A stretch of 64,000 nt of DNA from Psychromonas sp. 14N.309.X.WAT.B.A12. Lineage in GTDB: Bacteria; Pseudomonadota; Gammaproteobacteria; Enterobacterales; Psychromonadaceae. The stretch lies in contig NZ_JAPNXS010000004.1 of assembly GCF_030397575.1 (NCBI RefSeq), positions 1-64,000 of the forward strand, read 5' to 3'. The position numbers and the translations under genes were made by a program. The notes below the pieces were generated by a model that saw only the letters and a list, made by a program, of their open reading frames with translations, did not search any database and was not told where the DNA came from. Shown one piece after another: positions 56,260-64,000 of the stretch; position 1 is the first letter of the stretch; every line of letters begins with the position of its first letter.

Positions 56260-58335
<2,076 letters not shown>

Positions 58336-58572
58336 CCTCAATACCGGATAAAAAAGCGAGCCAACACAGCTATTTACACGGATTAATGCGTTAAATTATT
58401 TCAATAACCAATTATTGCTTCAATAATTTTCGTTGAACTACGTATAATTAGCTGTATTGCCTAATAAATCATTTAACTATCTGATTTTAGGGTACGTATC
58501 GCTTCCATTAACTAGGATTGAGTTTAAAATGATCGACATATCAATGTTGGTGAAGATAGATAAGGTGAGTTA

Positions 58573-58833
58573 ATGAAAAAAATTAAAAATGAATCTCAAT
58601 TACTACAGCATGCAACAAAGTTGGGGACAGCCTATGCTTTAAAACGAGGTTATGTTGGAATTGACAGTACAACTTCAGCAAAAGATAAACAAGAATGTAT
58701 CTATCGTTTATTAGTACAAGATAAGTTGATCAACCCACTTAATGTGGATGATGAAAATACCGCAAATATCCGCCATAAGTTAGTTACTTGGATCATGAAG
58801 AACTTACCAGCAGACCATTCCTTACTTAAATAA
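58573..58833 (+). CDS. DUF5062-family small protein
   Basis: The 86-residue cytosolic protein begins MKKIKNESQLLQHATKLGTA and contains KDKQECIYRLLVQDKLI and RHKLVTWIMKNLPADHSLL, which match DUF5062 as I remember it. Function is unknown; the fold should be all-helical. The ribosome site is GGTGAG, and a 14-codon frame from 58529 ends in TAATG overlapping its start. It converges on dsbB across a terminator. Confidence 0.8.
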   Translation: MKKIKNESQLLQHATKLGTAYALKRGYVGIDSTTSAKDKQECIYRLLVQDKLINPLNVDDENTANIRHKLVTWIMKNLPADHSLLK

Positions 58834-58842
58834 TTTTCAATA

Positions 58843-58877
58843 AATAACTGAATAGACAAAGCATCTATTCAGTTATT
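58843..58877. terminator. Bidirectional terminator between the DUF5062 gene and dsbB
   Basis: Arms AATAACTGAATAGA (58843-58856) and TCTATTCAGTTATT (58864-58877) pair over 14 positions. The stem is AT-rich and T-runs are short, so strength is uncertain. Confidence 0.75.
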
Positions 58878-58887
58878 ACTGACTATT

Positions 58888-59424
58888 TTATGCAGCTTTT
58901 TTACTTGGTAGCATAGCTGTTACCGCAACCACCACAAATATTATTAAGTAAATTGCAAAGCTAACAATCAACCATTGTGGCATTGAATAGTCTAGGAAAG
59001 TCCACACGATATCAGAACAGTAACCCGTTGGGTTGAATAACCATGGGAACATTTCATGTAATGGCAACCACTCTGGAAAGTTCGGATAAAAATCACAGGT
59101 TGCAAAAGGCGATGGATTCATTTGGTAATCGGTATGCTCTATTGCGAGTAATAATCCCCATACAGAACCCAATGCCCATACGGCAAACGCACTCAATCGG
59201 ATAATGACATTGTGTGGTGCGACTGCACCTAATAAACCGGCTGCGACAATGGCCAACATAGTGAGGCGCTCATAAATACACATTACACAGGGCTCTAGGT
59301 GCATCACATGTTGAAAAAATAAAGCGGTTAGCTCCATTATTAGTGCGCTTGCAGCTAATAATAGCCAAGGCCATCGTTGCTGAGAAAGGTATTTAAGCTT
59401 GCTTTGAGAAGGGTTTGAAATCAA
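58888..59424 (-). CDS. dsbB: Disulfide bond formation protein DsbB
   Basis: DsbB reoxidises DsbA in the periplasm and passes electrons to quinones. The 178-residue membrane protein has four membrane helices, the first cysteine pair CVMC (Cys46, Cys49) and the second pair Cys110 and Cys136 in the long periplasmic loop. The start is TTG 59424, with AGGAG seven bases upstream; no better ATG is near. In many relatives nhaB lies between dsbB and fadR; here the two are direct, divergent neighbours. Confidence 0.96.
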   Translation of the reverse strand: MISNPSQSKLKYLSQQRWPWLLLAASALIMELTALFFQHVMHLEPCVMCIYERLTMLAIVAAGLLGAVAPHNVIIRLSAFAVWALGSVWGLLLAIEHTDYQMNPSPFATCDFYPNFPEWLPLHEMFPWLFNPTGYCSDIVWTFLDYSMPQWLIVSFAIYLIIFVVVAVTAMLPSKKAA

Positions 59425-59781
59425 GGGATTCTCCTAATAGAATATTTCAGGACGTATATAACCTTGTATTTCATAAAAATTCAACATAAACAGAAGACGT
59501 TGAGGTTAAATTTAGATAATGTAATTCAGCTCTTATCTTAAACAGCATTTAATTCGTTATCTGAAGTCGGTTTAATGCAAAGTTAATTTCATTTAAAATC
59601 AATCTATTATATCTCTATAATAGATGAACTAATATGCATGTAAATGGTACTAACCATGGTGTACCCTCATATTTTTCTCGAATTAAAGTCAGTTAATGCT
59701 ACTGTTTTTTCAAACAGTCATCATAGAGTCAAATGAATATGTTAAGATGCCGTCATATTATATTGGAAAATAAAAATAACA
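59425..59781. promoter_or_regulatory. Divergent region dsbB / fadR with a 10-pair inverted repeat
   Basis: ATCTATTATA (59602-59611) and TATAATAGAT (59616-59625) form a perfect inverted repeat around TCTC. The right arm starts with a TATAAT hexamer, so it could be a promoter overlapped by an operator for either gene. The rest of this 357-base gap shows nothing more that I can support. Confidence 0.45.
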
Positions 59782-60492
59782 ATGATAATGAAAGTTAAAG
59801 GGCCTGCCGACGTAGCAGAGCAATATCTAATAGAATCCATTTGGAATGGCAGTATACCGATCCATTCTGAGTTACCGGCTGAACGGTTGTTGGCAGATAA
59901 AATTGGCGTAACTAGAACCACTTTACGTGAAGTGTTACAACGATTATCCAAAGAAGGGTGGATAACCATTCGTCACGGCAAGGCGACCAAGGTAAATGAT
60001 TTCTGGGAAACCTCTGGTTTAAACGTATTAAGTACAATTACTCGTTTAGATAAGGAACGTCGCGGCGATTTTATTGACCAACTAATGTCAGTACGAACCA
60101 ATATCAGTACTATCATCTTACGCATGGCTGCAAAACATAATAGTAAAAGTATTATCGAATTTTTAAAAGACGTGCCAGCGGTTGATGCTAGCAGCGAAGC
60201 ATTCACTGAATTCGATTACCGTTTTTATCATCACGTAGCAGTATCATCGAATAATATGATTTATGTACTGATTCTTAATGGTTTACAGGATCTTTACCGT
60301 AAGGTTGGTATGTTCTATTTTTCGAACACTGAAGCGAAGCTAATTGCATTATCATTTTATGCCGATATTAAAAGAGTTTTTGAAGAAGGGAACGGCCAAC
60401 AAATCATGCAAATAGTGCGAGAAACAGCTTTTGCAAGTGGCAAAATATGGCTACGTTTACGCGATCAACTTCCGGATGATTTTTTAGATTAA
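59782..60492 (+). CDS. fadR: Fatty-acid metabolism regulator FadR
   Basis: FadR is the GntR-family regulator that represses fatty-acid degradation and activates unsaturated fatty-acid synthesis, released by acyl-CoA. The 236-residue protein has the winged helix (LPAERLLADKIGVTRTTLREVLQRL, given here in family form across residues 30-55), then KVNDFWETSGLNVL and a helical acyl-CoA domain. The start aligns with the E. coli protein residue for residue. It lies 57 bases before ftsK on the same strand. Confidence 0.96.
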   Translation: MIMKVKGPADVAEQYLIESIWNGSIPIHSELPAERLLADKIGVTRTTLREVLQRLSKEGWITIRHGKATKVNDFWETSGLNVLSTITRLDKERRGDFIDQLMSVRTNISTIILRMAAKHNSKSIIEFLKDVPAVDASSEAFTEFDYRFYHHVAVSSNNMIYVLILNGLQDLYRKVGMFYFSNTEAKLIALSFYADIKRVFEEGNGQQIMQIVRETAFASGKIWLRLRDQLPDDFLD

Positions 60493-60549
60493 TCGTATTA
60501 TTATTTTTTATCATGCCTCAGGGCAATTTTTATATTTAGGGTTATTTTC

Positions 60550-63081
60550 TTGTCAAATAGCAAATTATTAAATCACCTGTCTGGGGTGCAAAAACTACTG
60601 GAAGTGGGCATTATCATTAGTGCCTTCGTTGCCATTTTTATCACTTTATCCCTATTCACGTTTTCGCCTGTCGATCCAAGCTGGTCTCAACAACAGTGGG
60701 TGGCAGAAATTCAAAACTCAGGCGGCCGAGTAGGCGCTTGGATTGCCGATATTCTGTTTTTTGGGTTTGGTTTCATGGCCTATTTAATCCCCGTCATTAT
60801 TGTTTCCTTTACTTGGGCTATTTTATGGAAGCCTTCTTTTACATTAGACGTTGATTTTTTAAACTTAAGTCTGCGAATTGTTGGTTTTATTTTTACTTTC
60901 TTTAGTTTAAGCGCATTAATAGCATTGAATGTGAGTGACTATTTTTACTATCCATCGGGTGGTTTAGTTGGAGATATTTTAGCTCAGAGCATGTTGGGCT
61001 TTTTTAGCTTAGTGGCCGTTAACCTCATTTTATTAACTTTTTTAATCTCTGGTACCACTCTTTTATTTGGGTTTTCTTGGATACGTTTAATCGACGGCAT
61101 AGGTGAGTACACACTTAATTTTATTGCTTGGTTAGGTAACTTACCTGCTATGTTGAATGAAATGAAAGAAAAGCGTGCGGAAGGTGAAGACCAACGATTA
61201 TTTGAAAAACAGCAAACTTTACAAGATAAGTTAGAGAAGAAACAGCAAAAACAAGCAGAAAAAGAAAACAAAAGGTTGGCTAAAATAGCTGAGAAAGAAT
61301 CAGAAACTGAACTTGATGAGCAAGATGAGGTGATCGATTTCAGCCATTCATTTGATCAAGAGAGTCAAGCTGATGATGCATTCCTTGGTACAAACTTCAT
61401 TGATCAACAAGAAGATCAATTACCTGAATTGAATATTGATAATATCGAATGGCAAGCTGAACCTAATGAGAAAAAGGTTGAAGTTGAAGAAGTGCCTGTG
61501 GTTGCAAAGAAACAGGCGAAAACGGACTTTTCACACTTACCAGAGCATGCTCGACCTGCAGAAAGGTTTGTCGCTGAAACAAATATCGCACCTCTCCCTA
61601 GCATTGACCTGTTGGATAGACCTGACAAAAAAGAAAATCCAGTGTCTCAACAAGAGTTGGACAATGCTGCTCGTTTAGTTGAATCAAAACTACTTGAATT
61701 TAAAATAAAAGCTGATGTGGTTAACGTTTTACCTGGGCCTGTTATTACTCGTTTCGAATTAGATTTAGCGCCGGGGATGAAAGTAAGTACAGTTAGCAGC
61801 TTAGAAAAGGATTTAGCACGTGCTTTATCTGCAATGAGCGTACGTGTTGTTGACCAAATCCCAGGCAAATCAGTAATTGCATTGGAGCTACCAAACCGAC
61901 ATCGTGAGATAGTGTATATCTCGGAAGTACTGGACTGTACAAAATTCCATGAAAATAAATCTGCGTTAACCATGGTCCTGGGGGCTGATATTTCAGGTTC
62001 TCCTGTGGTCGTTGATTTAGCAAAAATGCCACATTTATTAGTGGCGGGTACAACCGGTTCAGGTAAATCTGTTGGTGTGAACTGTATGCTAGTGAGTTTA
62101 TTGTATAAATCTTCTCCTGAAGATTTACGCATGATCTTAATCGACCCTAAAATGTTGGAGTTAAATGTTTACGAAGGCATCCCTCATCTACTTACCGAAG
62201 TCGTAACCGACATGAAAGATGCAGCCAACGCTTTACGCTGGTGTGTTGGTGAGATGGAACGTCGTTATAAACTATTAGCTGAAATCGGTGTCCGAAACTT
62301 AGCGGGTTACAACTCAGCGATTAAAAAAGCCAAAGCGGCTGGCGAGCCTATCTATGATCCGTTGTGGAAGCCAGGCGATAGCATGGCTGAAAGTGCACCG
62401 GAGTTAGAAAAGCTACCGACGATCGTAGTTGTGGTCGATGAGTTTGCTGACATGATGATGATTGTAGGTAAAAAGTGTGAGGAGTTAATTACACGTATCG
62501 CACAAAAAGCACGTGCTGCAGGTATTCACCTTATCCTTGCTACACAACGACCATCTGTCGATGTTATTACTGGTTTGATTAAAGCAAATATTCCAACACG
62601 TATTGCTTTCCAGGTATCGAGTAAAATTGACTCCCGTACTATTCTTGGTCAACAAGGTGCGGAAACACTATTAGGCCATGGTGATATGTTGTACATGCCA
62701 CCAGGTTCAGGTATGCCGACTCGTGTACATGGTGCATTTGTCGATGATCATGAAGTACATAAAGTGGTTGCGGATTGGAAAAAACGTGGCCAACCAAATT
62801 ATATTCAAGAGATTTTAGCTGGCGATGCAGACCTTGATATGCTGTTGCCTGGAGAACAAGCTGAAGGTGAAGAGGAAATCGATCCATTGTTTGATGAAGT
62901 GGTTGCTTTTATTACTGAAACCAGAAAAGTTTCTATCTCTAGTATTCAACGTAAATTCCGCATCGGTTACAACCGTTCTGCGCGTTTAGTTGACCAATTA
63001 CAAGCTCAAGGTGTGATTAGTGCACCTTCTGGTGCTAATAGTAATCGTGATGTATTAGCTCCACCACCTGTTAAGGATTAA
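60550..63081 (+). CDS. ftsK: DNA translocase FtsK
   Basis: FtsK pumps DNA at the division septum and activates XerCD at dif. The 843-residue protein has four N-terminal membrane helices (about 15-190), a short charged linker (about 200-340; much shorter than in E. coli), the RecA-like motor with Walker A GTTGSGKS at 500-507 and Walker [12 protein letters not shown], and a C-terminal gamma winged helix ([21 protein letters not shown]) that reads KOPS. The start is TTG 60550 behind AGGG. It is followed by lolA and rarA at very short distance. Confidence 0.96.
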   Translation: MSNSKLLNHLSGVQKLLEVGIIISAFVAIFITLSLFTFSPVDPSWSQQQWVAEIQNSGGRVGAWIADILFFGFGFMAYLIPVIIVSFTWAILWKPSFTLDVDFLNLSLRIVGFIFTFFSLSALIALNVSDYFYYPSGGLVGDILAQSMLGFFSLVAVNLILLTFLISGTTLLFGFSWIRLIDGIGEYTLNFIAWLGNLPAMLNEMKEKRAEGEDQRLFEKQQTLQDKLEKKQQKQAEKENKRLAKIAEKESETELDEQDEVIDFSHSFDQESQADDAFLGTNFIDQQEDQLPELNIDNIEWQAEPNEKKVEVEEVPVVAKKQAKTDFSHLPEHARPAERFVAETNIAPLPSIDLLDRPDKKENPVSQQELDNAARLVESKLLEFKIKADVVNVLPGPVITRFELDLAPGMKVSTVSSLEKDLARALSAMSVRVVDQIPGKSVIALELPNRHREIVYISEVLDCTKFHENKSALTMVLGADISGSPVVVDLAKMPHLLVAGTTGSGKSVGVNCMLVSLLYKSSPEDLRMILIDPKMLELNVYEGIPHLLTEVVTDMKDAANALRWCVGEMERRYKLLAEIGVRNLAGYNSAIKKAKAAGEPIYDPLWKPGDSMAESAPELEKLPTIVVVVDEFADMMMIVGKKCEELITRIAQKARAAGIHLILATQRPSVDVITGLIKANIPTRIAFQVSSKIDSRTILGQQGAETLLGHGDMLYMPPGSGMPTRVHGAFVDDHEVHKVVADWKKRGQPNYIQEILAGDADLDMLLPGEQAEGEEEIDPLFDEVVAFITETRKVSISSIQRKFRIGYNRSARLVDQLQAQGVISAPSGANSNRDVLAPPPVKD

Positions 63082-63086
63082 AAAAA

Positions 63087-63701
63087 ATGAAAAACAAATT
63101 AATTATCGCATTGACTCTATTGTTTTGTACCTTGTCTGCTGCACATGCGGACACTGACAGTGAATTATTACAACAAAAATTAGCTAAAGTGAGCACCATG
63201 CAAGCCGACTTTTCACAGCAGGTGATTAGTGCTCAAGGTGATTTAATTCAACAGAGTGTAGGTAAATTAACCATTGCGCGCCCAGGTAATTTTCATTGGC
63301 AGGTAACATCACCAGATGAAGAGTTGATAGTCTCTAATGGCATTGATATGTGGTTATACAGTCCATTTATTGAACAAGTGACTATTATGAACTTTTCTGA
63401 TGCGATTGCAGGTACGCCGTTTGCTTTATTATCAGGTGCAGATACATCTGAATGGCAAAACTTCGATGTTAAAAAAGTAAATAACACATTTGTTGTGACT
63501 AATAATCAGAATAAAGTAAATGCGAATCAGTTTACGTTTATATTTGATAAAGCAGATAATATTAGCCAATTTAGCGTAAAAGAAACGCAGGGCCAAACCA
63601 GTACTTTTACATTAAGCAATAATAAAACTGCAACTAACCTTGCTGATGATTTTTTTGAGTTCGATATCCCTGCAGGTATTGAGATAGACGACCAACGCTA
63701 A
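63087..63701 (+). CDS. lolA: Outer-membrane lipoprotein carrier LolA
   Basis: LolA ferries lipoproteins through the periplasm to LolB. The 204-residue precursor has a signal peptide (cleaved near AHA-DTD, residue 21) and family segments [39 protein letters not shown] and PFALLSG. It starts five bases after the ftsK stop, and its own stop overlaps the rarA start (TAATG). The order ftsK-lolA-rarA is standard. Several lipoproteins in this window would use it. Confidence 0.97.
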   Translation: MKNKLIIALTLLFCTLSAAHADTDSELLQQKLAKVSTMQADFSQQVISAQGDLIQQSVGKLTIARPGNFHWQVTSPDEELIVSNGIDMWLYSPFIEQVTIMNFSDAIAGTPFALLSGADTSEWQNFDVKKVNNTFVVTNNQNKVNANQFTFIFDKADNISQFSVKETQGQTSTFTLSNNKTATNLADDFFEFDIPAGIEIDDQR

Positions 63702-64000
63702 TGCAAGATCTGTTCTCCTTCGAAAATCAATTTCAGCCCTTGGCCGCCCGCATGCGGCCTAAAAACTTTGACCAATATATTGGTCAATCTCACCTTGTTG
63801 CAAAAGATAAACCACTACGTAAAGCATTAGAAGCGGGTTACGCGCATTCTATGATTTTATGGGGGCCACCAGGAACAGGTAAAACAACACTTGCAGAACT
63901 GATTGCAGAATATTGCGATGCACATGTGGAAAGATTATCTGCGGTTACTTCGGGTATTAAAGAGATTCGTGCAGCTATTGATATTGCCAAACAAAACCAA
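63701..64000 (+). CDS. rarA: Replication-associated recombination protein RarA (MgsA), N-terminal part, cut by window end
   Basis: ATG 63701 overlaps the lolA stop. The first 100 residues are typical of RarA, an AAA+ ATPase related to clamp loaders that acts at stalled forks: [19 protein letters not shown], then Walker [11 protein letters not shown] and [12 protein letters not shown]. The rest lies beyond the window. Confidence 0.96.
   Translation, partial: MQDLFSFENQFQPLAARMRPKNFDQYIGQSHLVAKDKPLRKALEAGYAHSMILWGPPGTGKTTLAELIAEYCDAHVERLSAVTSGIKEIRAAIDIAKQNQ

Noticed and set aside
58529-58573. 14-codon frame ending in TAATG at the DUF5062 start
   Set aside because: It looks like a coupled leader peptide, but the ribosome site is weak and so short a frame can be chance. 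Noted under the DUF5062 gene only.

Overview
The window is a stretch of AT-rich chromosome from a marine-type gammaproteobacterium. Gene content and order (nrdR-ribD-ribE-ribBA-ribH-nusB, cysZ/zipA-ligA, metG/mrp, motY/rnt, ftsK-lolA-rarA, a Shewanella/Vibrio-like Lap/Bpf adhesin locus) fit an Alteromonadales/Vibrionales relative. Psychromonas is my best guess from protein flavour, but it is an inference and cannot be proved here. A motY gene implies a sodium-driven polar flagellum. The secreted nuclease and the polysaccharide-lyase lipoprotein suit a particle-associated marine life.

Layout. 1-11979: the 3' end of a giant repetitive RTX adhesin, then its complete type I secretion system (ABC transporter, membrane-fusion protein, TolC-like outer-membrane protein), an OmpA-like lipoprotein, a LapG-type periplasmic cysteine protease and a LapD-type c-di-GMP receptor with degenerate GGDEF and EAL motifs. 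12048-17307: msrA, then the nrdR/riboflavin/nusB operon. 17433-21527: a DUF445 membrane protein, an EamA-type transporter and a family-6-like polysaccharide lyase lipoprotein. 21641-31240: metG and mrp (divergent), a decayed DUF2164 gene, recR, an unknown gene, ygiQ and rnb. 31434-33903: two identical tRNA-Ser(UGA) transcription units flanking one CHASE4-GGDEF diguanylate cyclase. 33904-42000: sparse accessory DNA with lipoproteins, a secreted nuclease, a 44-residue His-rich lipoprotein, a divergent SerC-like aminotransferase and an EAL phosphodiesterase. 42166-50480: many small genes (Dps, DUF1275, LysE remnant, luciferase-like oxidoreductase, siderophore-interacting protein, MarR regulator with a clear palindromic operator, DUF924, two GNATs, PsiE, PfpI remnant, Rof, spermidine-synthase-like protein). 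50560-64000: mostly core genes (motY, rnt, grxD, sodB, cysZ, zipA, ligA, dsbB, fadR, ftsK, lolA, start of rarA).

How it works together. The adhesin is exported by the type I system and, by homology with LapA/BpfA, held at the surface until the LapG-like protease cleaves it. The LapD-like receptor binds c-di-GMP and holds the protease inactive. A diguanylate cyclase and a phosphodiesterase elsewhere in the window could feed that signal, but no direct link is visible. Three genes are broken by stops or frameshifts (DUF2164, LysE family, PfpI family), pointing to ongoing small-scale gene decay in the accessory part. I found no CRISPR array, prophage or insertion sequence. The best candidates for under-described biology are the duplicated tRNA-Ser units around the cyclase gene, the MarR operator between siderophore-reductase and regulator genes, the His-rich mini-lipoprotein, the SerC-like enzyme lacking the usual GHR motif, and the VCBS-fused polysaccharide lyase.
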